Positions 48,706-58,495 are shown, numbered from the stretch's first letter. The stretch: 64,000 nucleotides of DNA from Candidatus Bandiella numerosa (GCF_029981845.1 NZ_CP104164.1:1-64000); one strand, 5' to 3'. Numbers and translations are program-made. The notes: generated from the letters alone by a model not told the origin.

Positions 48706-50415
48706 TCAAATTTCATCAAAGAAAAGTTTTACAGTAATAATTTCATCATTTTTTTTAATCTTCAAACTACCATTGTGAATTTTCATTATAAATTTTGCAT
48801 ATAATAAACCTTTAGTTATAAAAAGAAGTTCATTAATCACTGTTGATTTTGGAAAATCAATTTTAATTATTTTTTTATGAATTTCTTCTAAATCTAACTT
48901 TCCCTCCATAGTGATAATAATTTTTTTCATCCCCGAATCCTTTTTAATGCTGATATTAACATTATTAGGCTGTTTATATTCATAAAATTTTGTAAGTAGC
49001 TCAAAAACCATTGTTTTTATTAGATTTTTATCTCCATAGATTGAGAAATTACCATTATCAAACTTACTCAGTGAAAAGCTAAATCCATATTCATTTAGAA
49101 CATTATTCAAAAATTTATTCAATACTATCCTGGACTTAGTTAATGTGAAATGACGGTGAGACCAAAATTTAAACTGCCTTTTAAAATAATCTATCGCATT
49201 GTTTGATTTTTTATTAGCTCCATCTAAGTAAGTTTTTTCGTACTTATCAATAAAAGAAAGTATACCACTTAAATTATCATTAATATTATGAGTAATAACT
49301 GGAATCAACTCACTTATCAGCTCGAGCTCATCAGTTTTTTCTTTATCTATTTCTATAGACTGATTTAAATTTTTTACCCTCTCTAACACATGTGAAAAAT
49401 TTATTTTATTATAGCTTTTGTTATCAACGTAAGAGTCAAATTGCTCTTCCTGCTTTCTAATTTTTAAATGTAGTAAAAATAAAAGTAAAATGGTGAAAAA
49501 TAAGACAATCAGTATAACAATCATACTTATATACACTTCGTTAGTTATCACTGAATAAAAACGATCCAATGAATGTGGGTCTTTGTGCTCATTAGGCTCA
49601 AAAATAAATATCAAATCTTTATAATTAATATGATATAAAGTAGACATATTTTTTCTTTTTTGCCAATTCACATCCTGTATATTTTTGTTATTGTTTACAC
49701 TTTTACAAAAACTCATAAATCGATTGTATTTGGCGCTATAGGCATCATTACTTTTATTAGAAAAAATAAAATTACACTCCTTGTCAAGAACCGTTATTAA
49801 TCCAGAATAATCTATAAAATTACTAATATTTTCTTTATTGAGATGCACCAATAAAACTCCAAAATATTTTTCATTTTTATCAACCAACCCAAATACAAGA
49901 GATGATATATAATCATTTTTTAACAATTCTTGCTTTATATTATCAAAATGAACTTTCCAACTATTTTTATGAGCAATTTCAATAAGATTAATACATGCCT
50001 TTGTACCATTACATTTAGTAATGCCACTGAATCTATCCACTTTCACATCAGCATCTTTATTTAAAAATTGAATTAGAAGAGGATTTTCATCTTTGCTGGC
50101 TATATTTAAATGTTTTTCATAATAATCGATGTACTGAGAAAATACGGAATAAATTTCTTCTGGTTTATAATAATTATTTTCAATAATTACACTTCCAATA
50201 ATATTTAAGAGAATTTCAATATTCTCTATTTTTTTCCGGAATTTATCATGTGTTTGTTTAACGTTAACTAAGTAATCATTATGATTTTTTTCGCCCTGTT
50301 CCTTTAAATATAGCATCCATAAGTATAAAATTATAGCTATAAACACAATACTTATTATTATCAGTATATATTTACTAATTTTACTTAATCTCATTAATTT
50401 AAAAACGTTCAGCAT
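48706..50415 (-). CDS. Degenerate sensor histidine kinase-like membrane protein
   Basis: The 569-residue protein has the layout of a membrane sensor kinase: helix one (about 16-36), a roughly 255-residue extracytoplasmic sensor region, helix two (about 293-317), a coiled linker, an H-box-like segment ELIPVITHNINDNLSGIL with H376, and a worn ATPase domain ending LLYAKFIMKIHNGSLKI. The N-box asparagine and the DxGxG loop of active kinases are not recognisable, so ATP binding is doubtful. No response regulator is adjacent. It may be a pseudokinase sensor or a decaying gene, but the reading frame is intact. Confidence 0.65.
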   Translation of the reverse strand: MLNVFKLMRLSKISKYILIIISIVFIAIILYLWMLYLKEQGEKNHNDYLVNVKQTHDKFRKKIENIEILLNIIGSVIIENNYYKPEEIYSVFSQYIDYYEKHLNIASKDENPLLIQFLNKDADVKVDRFSGITKCNGTKACINLIEIAHKNSWKVHFDNIKQELLKNDYISSLVFGLVDKNEKYFGVLLVHLNKENISNFIDYSGLITVLDKECNFIFSNKSNDAYSAKYNRFMSFCKSVNNNKNIQDVNWQKRKNMSTLYHINYKDLIFIFEPNEHKDPHSLDRFYSVITNEVYISMIVILIVLFFTILLLFLLHLKIRKQEEQFDSYVDNKSYNKINFSHVLERVKNLNQSIEIDKEKTDELELISELIPVITHNINDNLSGILSFIDKYEKTYLDGANKKSNNAIDYFKRQFKFWSHRHFTLTKSRIVLNKFLNNVLNEYGFSFSLSKFDNGNFSIYGDKNLIKTMVFELLTKFYEYKQPNNVNISIKKDSGMKKIIITMEGKLDLEEIHKKIIKIDFPKSTVINELLFITKGLLYAKFIMKIHNGSLKIKKNDEIITVKLFFDEI

Positions 50416-50726
50416 CCACCCTTCTCACTACAAAATAAATTGTCAAATTACTGGTCAATAAAAAATATTACAAAAGATTATATACGGTATTACTTCTCAT
50501 CTCTCTCTTCAATACTACTAACATTCTTAATTATGCCCTTTCTAGTATCATGTTTATTAGCACTAAATGGCTTCAAAAACAATTTATATATAAAAACAAG
50601 AGAGAAGAAAAATACTACAACAATGAAAAACAAAATAAAGATAAATACTTTAAACACTATACAACATACATAATTGTCTCCACAATTTAGCTTAATTTTT
50701 AAATTATTTCAAATACTCAATATAAT
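50416..50726. other. Intergenic region between gltX and the sensor-like gene
   Basis: Lies downstream of gltX and upstream of the sensor-like gene. A 77-codon TTG-initiated frame runs on the plus strand (50440-50673) but has no ribosome-binding site and a biased, low-complexity product. A small hairpin AATTGT-CTCC-ACAATT near 50671-50688 has no T-run on the minus strand. Nothing else was seen. Confidence 0.4.
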
Positions 50727-52106
50727 TCAGCCCCGATCTATAACTTGTGATATTCTATGCATCGTCTCTTCCTTGCCTAAAATTTCGAGAGTTTCGTATA
50801 TCGGTGGAGATTTAAAGGTTCCTAAAACTCCAGCTCTTAAAGCTTTCATAATGATTGGAATCTTAATTTCATATTTTGTTGCAAAGTTAGAACAAAGTTG
50901 CTTTAACATATCAGCATTCCAACTTTGCTCATCTTTAAAAATGTATAAAATATCTATTAATATTTGCTTGGAAGCATCAAGCGCTAAAATCTCTTTTGAT
51001 TGCTCATCAATAGGATGAGCATATGAAATGAATATCGATACTAAATCCACTAAATCATTAATAGTTTGACCCCTAGATTTTATTAATGGAATAGATTTTT
51101 TAATCCTCTCTAGGCATTTTTCATCCAGTAATTCTTTATTAATTTTGCTGATTATTTTATCAAACATTATCTCGTCATCCAATAACCTAATGTAATATTG
51201 GTTGATAAAATTCAATTTATCCAAATCAAATCTTGCCGGAGATTTACTTATGTCGGCCAAATCAAAAATTTGAATAGCCTCCTGAGCGCTGATGATTTCT
51301 CTGTCTTCGTGCCCCCAACCCAATCTCAATAGATAATTAAGTAACGCTTCTGGTAGGTAGCCTTTTTCGCTGTATTCCTCCAGTCCTAACCCCCCATCTC
51401 TTTTAGATATTTTACGACCATCATTTCCATGAATTAATGGTATGTGTACATAGCTTGGCTCCTTCCAGCCCATGGCCTTTAAAATTTGCAACTGCCGAAA
51501 AGTGTTAGTTAGATGATCATTCCCTCTTATGATATGCGAAATTTGCATGTCATAATCATCCACAACACAGGAAAGCAGGTACGTTGGTGTTTTATCTGAT
51601 CTAAGCAACACCATGTCATCCATCTCTCCATTCTTTACCTCTATCTCACCTAAAACCAGATCATTTATCTTTGTCATGCCATCATCGTTAATTCTGAGTC
51701 TCACAACTGGCAAGCTACTTCCATAATATTGAGCGCCATCTCGCCATTTGCTTACGAATTTCTGCCCAGGATTAGCGTCTCTGAAATCTTGTATTTCCTT
51801 TTGTGTAGCATAGCAATGATATGCCTTACCTTTGTCTATTAATGCTTGAGCTACTTCTTTGTGCCTTTCTATACACTGTGATTGAAAAACAATGTTCTCA
51901 TCCCAGTTCAATCCCAACCAATTTAATCCATGTTTTATGGATTCGACATACTCATTTTTTGAGCGTTTGCGATCAGTGTCCTCTATTCTTAGATAAAATT
52001 TGCCATTACTCCTCTTGGCAAATAACCAATTGAAAATCGCAGTCCTCGCTCCCCCAATATGCAATGTACCAGTAGGACTTGGAGCAAATCTTGTTATTAC
52101 ATTCAT
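50727..52106 (-). CDS. gltX: Glutamyl-tRNA synthetase
   Basis: The class I synthetase of 459 residues starts at ATG 52106 (MNVITRFAPSPTG); a longer frame to 52163 would add 19 unrelated residues and overlap lolA. The HIGH-type motif HIGGARTAIFNWLFA, the LRIEDTDRKRS segment, and the KMSKS-type loop KISKRDGG are present. In Rickettsiales, GluRS also misacylates tRNA-Gln, corrected by GatCAB (gatA is at 62060). Which of the two usual GltX paralogues this is cannot be told. The start lies 1 base after the lolA stop. Confidence 0.97.
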   Translation of the reverse strand: MNVITRFAPSPTGTLHIGGARTAIFNWLFAKRSNGKFYLRIEDTDRKRSKNEYVESIKHGLNWLGLNWDENIVFQSQCIERHKEVAQALIDKGKAYHCYATQKEIQDFRDANPGQKFVSKWRDGAQYYGSSLPVVRLRINDDGMTKINDLVLGEIEVKNGEMDDMVLLRSDKTPTYLLSCVVDDYDMQISHIIRGNDHLTNTFRQLQILKAMGWKEPSYVHIPLIHGNDGRKISKRDGGLGLEEYSEKGYLPEALLNYLLRLGWGHEDREIISAQEAIQIFDLADISKSPARFDLDKLNFINQYYIRLLDDEIMFDKIISKINKELLDEKCLERIKKSIPLIKSRGQTINDLVDLVSIFISYAHPIDEQSKEILALDASKQILIDILYIFKDEQSWNADMLKQLCSNFATKYEIKIPIIMKALRAGVLGTFKSPPIYETLEILGKEETMHRISQVIDRG

Positions 52107-52107
52107 A

Positions 52108-52704
52108 TTAATAAGGTGCTGAATAAAATTGTGGAGACTGAAGAGAAAAAAACTTCTTATCAAAGCTTAAGTTATATTTGATATTAGTAAAATACAAAAA
52201 ATATTTATCTTCTTCACTATTATTTATGTGCACTTCTTTCAAATTCATGGGATTACGCGATAATATCATGATTATATTAGTATTAACATTATCTACCATT
52301 TTATCAATATGCAGATAAACTTCATTGTTAACCAAGTTAATCTTTTTAACATCTCCTGCTAATTTGATATTTTTTTCTGAAAGCAGTTTAAAAAAATAAT
52401 TACTTTGACTCACATAAGATACTTCTTGTAATTCGTGATCATGATACATTATATTTTCATCCCTTAAAATAATTGTTAATTTCTTTGGTTTTAGATAGTC
52501 AAATCTTAACATCCCTGGTTTAGATATATATAACTTTCCAGATGAAGATTTATGCTCATTTAAAGGTGATATCTGTTGAAAATCAGCAGATAATGTTCGA
52601 AAATTATTTAAATAATTTTCAACTTCATTAATTAAACTAATCTCATTAGCAAAAGAAAAACTTATAAAAATACAGTAAATAGCAATAAAAAAATTTATTT
52701 TCAT
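52108..52704 (-). CDS. lolA: Outer-membrane lipoprotein carrier LolA
   Basis: The 198-residue periplasmic chaperone starts at ATG 52704 with signal peptide FFIAIYCIFISFSFA. The mature part has the family core LSADFQQISP, SSGKLYISKPGMLRFDYLKP and an overall beta-barrel-like pattern. It ferries lipoproteins from LolCDE to the outer membrane; lolC/E is at 12579. The weak similarity in the C-terminal half is normal for LolA. It is followed 1 base later by gltX. Confidence 0.85.
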   Translation of the reverse strand: MKINFFIAIYCIFISFSFANEISLINEVENYLNNFRTLSADFQQISPLNEHKSSSGKLYISKPGMLRFDYLKPKKLTIILRDENIMYHDHELQEVSYVSQSNYFFKLLSEKNIKLAGDVKKINLVNNEVYLHIDKMVDNVNTNIIMILSRNPMNLKEVHINNSEEDKYFLYFTNIKYNLSFDKKFFSLQSPQFYSAPY

Positions 52705-52874
52705 ATTTAATATTAGAAAATTTGCAAATTTGGTTCTGGCAAAATATAACCTCAACCGAAGACGAATTATAAATAATATTGCACTCTAACACAAGTTAAT
52801 TACATTATGCATAAATTTGTGTTATTATACACACAAGTTTACCAAATTATTTCTTCTAATAGGTAGTTATAAGC

Positions 52875-53834
52875 ATGCAGAAAGAAAATGATTTAATATT
52901 GATTGGCAAACAGATTATAGAAGACGAAATAAACGGGCTAAAAGATTTAAAAGAAGCAATTGACTCAAATTTCTGTACAATAATAAAAAAAATCATACAT
53001 ATCAATGGAAGGCTAATATTAAGCGGGATTGGTAAAAGTGGATATGTAGCAAGAAAAATATCTTCAACCTTGTCCTCAACTGGCACCCCCTCTTTTTTCA
53101 TACATCCTGCAGAGGCAGGCCATGGAGATTTAGGAATGATCACCAAAAACGATGTGGTAGTGTTACTATCAAATTCAGGGGATACTTATGAATTAAATAC
53201 AATCATTGATTACTGTAAAAGATTCAATATATACATAATTGGCATTACTAGGAAAAGTACCTCTGTTTTAAGTAAAATTTCTGATTTACCGATTATCCTA
53301 CCTAATAGCAAAGAAGCTTCTGATATAGATGTTCCATCCACATCTGTTATAATGATGATTGCTTATTGGGACGCTATAGCTATTGCACTACAGAGGTTAA
53401 GAAATTTTTCCAAGGAAGATTTTAAAATTTTACATCCAGGAGGAAAAATTGGAGCAAGATTATTAAAAGTATCAAAATTAATGCATAAAAAAGACTCCAT
53501 ACCAACAGTCACAGCTGATAATTCTGGGATGGACGTTATTCTCGAGATGACAAAAAAGGGATTTGGCTGTACTGCAGTATTGAACAAAAAAGATGAATTA
53601 ATTGGAATCGTAACTGATGGAGACTTAAGAAGACATATCGATATGGATTTTAAAAATGCCAAAGCAAAAGATATTATGAGCAAAAACCCTTTTGCAGTGG
53701 AAAAAGATATATTTGCTTCTCAAGCCTTATTTATAATGAATGAGAATAACATTACACAAATTTTTGTTGTTAAAGAAAAAAAGCCTATAGGCATTATTCA
53801 CATGCATGACTTGGTGAGAGCAGGAATAGTTTAA
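52875..53834 (+). CDS. kdsD: Arabinose-5-phosphate isomerase (KdsD/KpsF)
   Basis: The 319-residue enzyme makes arabinose-5-phosphate, the first step of Kdo synthesis for LPS. The N-terminal SIS domain has GRLILSGIGKSGYVARKISSTL (landmark), HPAEAGHGDLGM, LSNSGDT, and STSVIMM. Two CBS domains (about 205-319) include VTDGDLRRHI. Its stop TAA overlaps the lptC start ATG by 1 base. The gene is divergent from lolA. Confidence 0.96.
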   Translation: MQKENDLILIGKQIIEDEINGLKDLKEAIDSNFCTIIKKIIHINGRLILSGIGKSGYVARKISSTLSSTGTPSFFIHPAEAGHGDLGMITKNDVVVLLSNSGDTYELNTIIDYCKRFNIYIIGITRKSTSVLSKISDLPIILPNSKEASDIDVPSTSVIMMIAYWDAIAIALQRLRNFSKEDFKILHPGGKIGARLLKVSKLMHKKDSIPTVTADNSGMDVILEMTKKGFGCTAVLNKKDELIGIVTDGDLRRHIDMDFKNAKAKDIMSKNPFAVEKDIFASQALFIMNENNITQIFVVKEKKPIGIIHMHDLVRAGIV

Positions 53835-54403
53835 TGAAATATAAAAATTCTATTAAATTCAGTCTTTTACTTGTACTGATGGGGATGTGTATATCATTGA
53901 TCATTAATTATCATATCAATATGTTAGAGATAGAAAATATGATAACTTCATCTCAAGAAACATCATCACTTACCAAATCCAAATACGAAACATCAATATT
54001 AAATCCACAGTATTTTTTTTATGATAATGAAAATAGTGAGTTAGCCATTCAAGCAAAGAGTGCAAATAAAGTAAATTCACAAATTGATTTAGAATCTATC
54101 TCAGGAAAAGTAAAATTAAAGAATAATTTTGATTTTAATTTTTACGCGCAAAAAGCTATATTAATGATTAATAAAAGAAAAATTTTTTTAGATGGCAAAA
54201 TATATATTAATAGCAAAAATATAATAAAGTTGCGCTCACCTAATTTGTTAATTAACTATGAGGATTATACAATATCTTCGGATAAAGAGATAACTTTAGA
54301 TTACCAAAATATAACCCTATTTGCATCTAAATTTAATTTAGACAACAATCAACGCTTAAAATTTACAAATGGTGTTAAAATGAGAATCAAAAAAATTAAA
54401 TAA
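53834..54403 (+). CDS. lptC: LPS export protein LptC
   Basis: The 189-residue protein has an N-terminal anchor helix (about 9-26) and a beta-jellyroll periplasmic domain with the LptC pattern: ILNPQYFFYDNENSELAIQAKSA, FYAQKAILMINKRKIFLDGKIYI, and SDKEITLDYQNITLFASKF. LptC passes LPS from LptBFG toward LptA. It is translationally coupled to kdsD. lptA and lptB, often next, are not here because the convergent coaBC follows 17 bases later. Confidence 0.85.
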   Translation: MKYKNSIKFSLLLVLMGMCISLIINYHINMLEIENMITSSQETSSLTKSKYETSILNPQYFFYDNENSELAIQAKSANKVNSQIDLESISGKVKLKNNFDFNFYAQKAILMINKRKIFLDGKIYINSKNIIKLRSPNLLINYEDYTISSDKEITLDYQNITLFASKFNLDNNQRLKFTNGVKMRIKKIK

Positions 54404-54420
54404 GGTTTTTCACAATTTTT

Positions 54421-55584
54421 CTAGCTTAGCAATTTTTCCAACTTATCAACTAAATTTTTCGCCAAGTCTTTTTTCGAAATAGTACCTAATTCTTTGTATG
54501 AATCAGCACTATAAATACTAAATTCATTAAAATCTTTACCAATATATTTAGCCTTATTTACCACCACTAAATCAATATTTTTATCTTTTAACTTATTCAT
54601 AGCATTAAACTCGTAGTTATCACTCTCAAGTGCAAAACCTATAACTAATTTAGGCCTACTTTTATGGTGAGCTATCTCAGACACCACATCTATATTTTTT
54701 ACAAATTCCAGCTTTAAACTATCAGTACTTTTCTTTATTTTGCTGGTACTATATTCCTTAATTTTAAAATCGCATATAGCTGCAACACTAATATAAACAT
54801 CAGCAGGAAGTAAATTAAGAGATTCTTTCAGCATTTCATTCGCTGTATGTGCTCGTATTACATTTTTTGGCAAAGAAATTGTAGTATACCCAGCTATGAC
54901 ATGAACTTCATATCCTCGCCTTAATAACTCATCAACAATCAGCATACCTTGAGTTCCCGATGAATAATTACCTATAAATCTAACTGGATCAATTGATTCA
55001 TGGGTAGAACCTAAATTCACTATTACCTTTTTACCTTTTAATTTTTTCCCTCTCAAAAGACTAGAATAAATAAAATCCACTATCCTTTCTTCATTTGGAT
55101 ACCTACCTACACCCTCTTCTCCGCAGGCCATTAACCCAAATTCAGGCTCAATTATTTGAAAATTCTTTTCTTTCAAAAAACTTAAGTTACTTTGTGTAAT
55201 CCCATTTTGATACATACTTGGGTTCATGGCGGGAGCCAGTACTATAGGTATTTCTGTAGCAAGTATACACGATAAAGATAGAGTATTGGCTAAGCCACAA
55301 GCTATTTTAGCAATAAAATTAGCTGTGGTAGGAGCTACCAAAATAATATCATGCGTTCTTGCTAAATTTATGTGCAACATTGGATCATGCTCTTCTTGAA
55401 ATATTTCATCCCTATAGATAGCAGCCTTACATAAACTTTTAATACTCAAGTACGTAATGAATTTTTCCGCCCCACTAGTTAAAATAACTGTGACAGTATC
55501 ATTCCTACTTTCTAACAAAGAAATTAACTTAATAGCTTTATATGAAGCAATACTACCAGTAATAATTAAAAGTATTTTTGCCAT
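54421..55584 (-). CDS. coaBC: Bifunctional CoaBC (phosphopantothenoylcysteine synthetase/decarboxylase)
   Basis: The 387-residue enzyme performs two steps of coenzyme A synthesis. The flavin-dependent CoaC half has IITGSIASYKAIKLI, active-site His71 in LHINLAR, the PAMN motif, and the substrate flap MACGEEGVGR. The CoaB ligase half starts near 180 (GKKVIVNLGSTHESIDPVRFIGNYSSG) and ends with VVVNKA and the DLVDKLEK tail. Length is normal. Confidence 0.96.
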   Translation of the reverse strand: MAKILLIITGSIASYKAIKLISLLESRNDTVTVILTSGAEKFITYLSIKSLCKAAIYRDEIFQEEHDPMLHINLARTHDIILVAPTTANFIAKIACGLANTLSLSCILATEIPIVLAPAMNPSMYQNGITQSNLSFLKEKNFQIIEPEFGLMACGEEGVGRYPNEERIVDFIYSSLLRGKKLKGKKVIVNLGSTHESIDPVRFIGNYSSGTQGMLIVDELLRRGYEVHVIAGYTTISLPKNVIRAHTANEMLKESLNLLPADVYISVAAICDFKIKEYSTSKIKKSTDSLKLEFVKNIDVVSEIAHHKSRPKLVIGFALESDNYEFNAMNKLKDKNIDLVVVNKAKYIGKDFNEFSIYSADSYKELGTISKKDLAKNLVDKLEKLLS

Positions 55585-55693
55585 AATCTTTAAAATTCAA
55601 GTGCTAAAATTACAAACCATCATGCATATGAGAGCCAAGATGTAAACCAATTTTTCCATATAAACCTCACACTTTATAAAATTTTGGACCTCC

Positions 55694-55722
55694 TTGACAA
55701 TTCATATTTTATACATTTTACT
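55694..55722 (+). promoter_or_regulatory. Possible promoter of the GH18-like gene
   Basis: TTGACA (consensus -35) at 55694-55699 is followed after 17 bases by TTTACT at 55717-55722. This lies 32 bases ahead of the ATG at 55754, which has GGGGA at 55745-55749 as its ribosome-binding site. An upstream TTG that coincides with the -35 is therefore unlikely to be the start. Confidence 0.4.
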
Positions 55723-55753
55723 TAGTCTACATATAACTTATAGTGGGGACCAC

Positions 55754-57007
55754 ATGACTAATTCACAGATTAATAAGGATATAATACCGATAATACCGTA
55801 TGGTTACGGGACTTGGGTGTATGATAAAATATACAGAGACAAAGAAGACACCTCACCCTTACCTGAAGGCACTCTTGAAATTAAACCTGGAAACTTTGTG
55901 AAACCTGGATTATTTAAGGACGCCATAACAGAGTGGAATCAAAAAGCAACATTCTTTCCATATACACAAATATATTCCTATGGTGGAGATATTGAAATGT
56001 ATTGCCGTGGCTCAGGTGAATCCGATAAAACTGATCCATGTATAAAAGCAAATGGATTTAAATCTGATAAAGGTCTAGAAGATGGATTTGTGGTTACCTT
56101 TCCAGGAGAAGATAAGGATCAGCATGTCGGTCTTAAAAGCCTAGAGGCGTATTTAAATATTCCAAAGGTTGCGCAAAATATACTTATTATTGATGGACGT
56201 GTGGATAATAAAAAAGAGGGCGTATACGATTATTTGGATTATTTTAACACGTTAAATCAACCTGAAGCGGAAGCTTTTGCTGATAAGGTCTCAAAAAATA
56301 TATGCGGGAATAACTCGGTTGATGGGGTGCAATTTGATGTTGAACCATTTAGTTTTACGGGAGAAGGAGGAAGTGTTTCCGGATCTGGGCAAAAATACTT
56401 CTATTATCAAATTGCCAAAAATTTTGCTGGGTGGAATGGACATTCAGGTGATAACACAGGTGTAAATCCAAATCTTACCAATGATCCACTTGGATGTGTA
56501 AATGCAAATCATCCTAATGGAAGATTTTTTAGCATATTCACTTTTGCAAAATCGATAACACCTGACGTAAAAACAATGTTAACGCAGTATGGTAATGGTT
56601 GCGTTATGGATTCATTATATGATTTAGGCCCCTTACCTGGAGGTCAACTAAATTCAGTAGATGACTTTAAAAAGTATGCCGCACAAGAAATAAAAGACAT
56701 GCAGGCACTAAATGTTCCATATCAATTCGCGATACCGGCCGCTGCATCCGCACATGAATTTGAAACCAAAGCTGGTCAAGTAGCAGCTGGAGCAGGAAAT
56801 CAAATTGAATACATTAAAGCAGTAATGGAGCTGATAAAACCAGAAGCTTTAAAAATACAAGATCCTAATTTTAAAGGAATAGGTGTTTGGTCATATAATC
56901 AAAAAATGTATTGGCATGGTGATGAATACACCCCTGCCTCCCCTTCTGATACAACAATGAGTTATATTGATTCAGCAACATCAGCAACTGCACACGACGA
57001 ATTATAA
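55754..57007 (+). CDS. GH18-like (chitinase-fold) glycoside hydrolase or lectin-like protein
   Basis: From ATG 55754 the product has 417 residues. The segment SVDGVQFDVEPF (about 188-199 in this numbering) matches the GH18 DGxDxDxE strand, keeping the first and last Asp and the catalytic Glu, but the middle Asp is Gln. Upstream there is IIPIIPYGYGTWV and NILIIDGRVDN, downstream FAIPAAASAHEFE and GIGVWSYNQKMYW, consistent with successive TIM-barrel strands. No clear signal peptide exists from this start; the TTG start at 55694 would add a weakly hydrophobic segment. Base use is less A+T-rich than in its neighbours, suggesting acquisition. Substrate is unknown. Confidence 0.6.
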   Translation: MTNSQINKDIIPIIPYGYGTWVYDKIYRDKEDTSPLPEGTLEIKPGNFVKPGLFKDAITEWNQKATFFPYTQIYSYGGDIEMYCRGSGESDKTDPCIKANGFKSDKGLEDGFVVTFPGEDKDQHVGLKSLEAYLNIPKVAQNILIIDGRVDNKKEGVYDYLDYFNTLNQPEAEAFADKVSKNICGNNSVDGVQFDVEPFSFTGEGGSVSGSGQKYFYYQIAKNFAGWNGHSGDNTGVNPNLTNDPLGCVNANHPNGRFFSIFTFAKSITPDVKTMLTQYGNGCVMDSLYDLGPLPGGQLNSVDDFKKYAAQEIKDMQALNVPYQFAIPAAASAHEFETKAGQVAAGAGNQIEYIKAVMELIKPEALKIQDPNFKGIGVWSYNQKMYWHGDEYTPASPSDTTMSYIDSATSATAHDEL

Positions 57008-57217
57008 ACTCTTTCGGCGATACCAGATTTATTGTTTGGTATTGCCCATTTTGTTGCTATATTATAAAAAGAGATGGGTGCACTAGATTAATAATCTTTA
57101 GACTGCTGTTTAGCGCAATTTTACATAAAATATTTCACTTCTCTCTTTTTATCAGTGATTGACAAAATATCGACCTATATATAAGTTCTTGTTGAATACA
57201 AAACATTATTTTAAAGT

Positions 57218-58219
57218 ATGTTTTCTTTAAGTTATCCTAAAAAAAGATTTCAGAGACTAAGAAATTGCAAGTGGAGTAGAGATTTATTTGCAGAAACGTG
57301 TATTAGCCCTAAAAACCTAATACAACCCTTTTTTGTCACCGAGGGTAATAATATTAAAGATGCAATTAACACTATGCCCGGTGTCTATAGATACAGCGTA
57401 GATAACTTAATAAAAGAAGTAGAAAAAGCGATAGAATCTGGGATTAAAGCAATTTTACTATTCCCACAAATCACGAGTGATAAAAAAAGCAATGATGCTA
57501 GTGAGTCATATAATATTAATAATTTAATTTGCCGAGCTATAAGAGAAATAAAAAAGCACAATTTTGATATTGGAATAATGGCAGATGTCGCACTCGATCC
57601 ATATACTTTAGATGGTCATGACGGAATTACTAATAGCGATGGGAAAATTTTAAATGATGCCACGTTAGATATATTATGCAAACAATCAATTAGTCTGGCA
57701 GAGTCCGGTTGCGATGTCATTGCACCATCAGAAATGATGGATGGAAGAGTTGGGAGAATTAGAGATTCATTGGAGCAAGATGGATTTTATAATACTAAAA
57801 TAATCTCTTATTCAGCAAAATATGCATCAAATTTTTACGGACCATTCAGAGATGCTGTTGGCTCTAAAAATTTCCTCAAAAATTCTCCTAAAGATACATA
57901 TCAAATGGATTTTAGAAATGCTAGGGAAGCCATTTATGAAGTTGGTCTTGATATTTCCGAAGGAGCTGATGCAATTATTATAAAGCCTGGTATGCCATAT
58001 TTAGACGTAATAAGTTTAATAAAAAAGGAATTTAATATCCCAATAATCGCTTATCAGGTAAGTGGAGAATATTCAATGCTAAAAATAGCAGGAGAAAAAG
58101 GTATCTTTGATACTGATAGTGTATTCATAGAAAGCCTAATTTCATTTAAGAGAGCTGGTGCTTGTTCGATAATAACTTATGCCGCAATTGATATGGCTAA
58201 AAAACTGGCACTTCTATAG
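57218..58219 (+). CDS. hemB: Delta-aminolevulinic acid dehydratase (porphobilinogen synthase)
   Basis: The 333-residue enzyme joins two 5-aminolevulinate molecules in heme synthesis. It has ADVALDPYTLDGHDG, where the zinc-binding cysteines of some families are replaced, implying a Mg-dependent alphaproteobacterial type. SGCDVIAPSEMMDGRVG, the Schiff-base lysine regions SYSAKYASNFYGPFRDA and IIIKPGMPYLD, and YQVSGEYSM are all present. It is followed by a palindromic element and hemJ. Confidence 0.97.
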   Translation: MFSLSYPKKRFQRLRNCKWSRDLFAETCISPKNLIQPFFVTEGNNIKDAINTMPGVYRYSVDNLIKEVEKAIESGIKAILLFPQITSDKKSNDASESYNINNLICRAIREIKKHNFDIGIMADVALDPYTLDGHDGITNSDGKILNDATLDILCKQSISLAESGCDVIAPSEMMDGRVGRIRDSLEQDGFYNTKIISYSAKYASNFYGPFRDAVGSKNFLKNSPKDTYQMDFRNAREAIYEVGLDISEGADAIIIKPGMPYLDVISLIKKEFNIPIIAYQVSGEYSMLKIAGEKGIFDTDSVFIESLISFKRAGACSIITYAAIDMAKKLALL

Positions 58220-58220
58220 A

Positions 58221-58326
58221 TATAGCATAAGCCAGATATGCATTGACATCGTCATTCTTCGCTTATGTAGGTTTTACTACACTTCGCTCATCACTCCTTG
58301 TAACTACCTATCTGACCCAAGCTATA
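58221..58326. repeat. Palindromic element between hemB and hemJ
   Basis: A segment of 106 bases has imperfect terminal inverted repeats of 18 bases: 58221-58238 (TATAGCATAAGCCAGATA) and the reverse complement of 58309-58326 agree at 14 of 18 positions. It starts 1 base after the hemB stop. It contains no ORF. It is unrelated in sequence to the element at 8512-8654 but of similar type. Confidence 0.6.
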
Positions 58327-58495
58327 GAGGCCAATAGCAAAATCTGGCAATGCGTTTATTTAAATTTAATAAATCATACAATTTTATCACCCTAAACAAT
58401 ATCAATAAACTTAAAATCAGAAAAAAGTATGATGAATTGGATATTATGTATATAATTTTTAATTAACAAAATGTAGTCAAATTTCTATAGAACAA

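Noticed and set aside
50440..50673. Plus-strand 77-codon frame between gltX and the sensor-like gene
   Set aside because: TTG start without a ribosome-binding site and a low-complexity Lys/Asn/Thr-rich tail; no recognisable family, so treated as non-coding.
52817..52836. Near-palindrome around TTGTGT..ACACAA upstream of kdsD as an operator
   Set aside because: The two halves do not align with constant spacing and no second copy was found.
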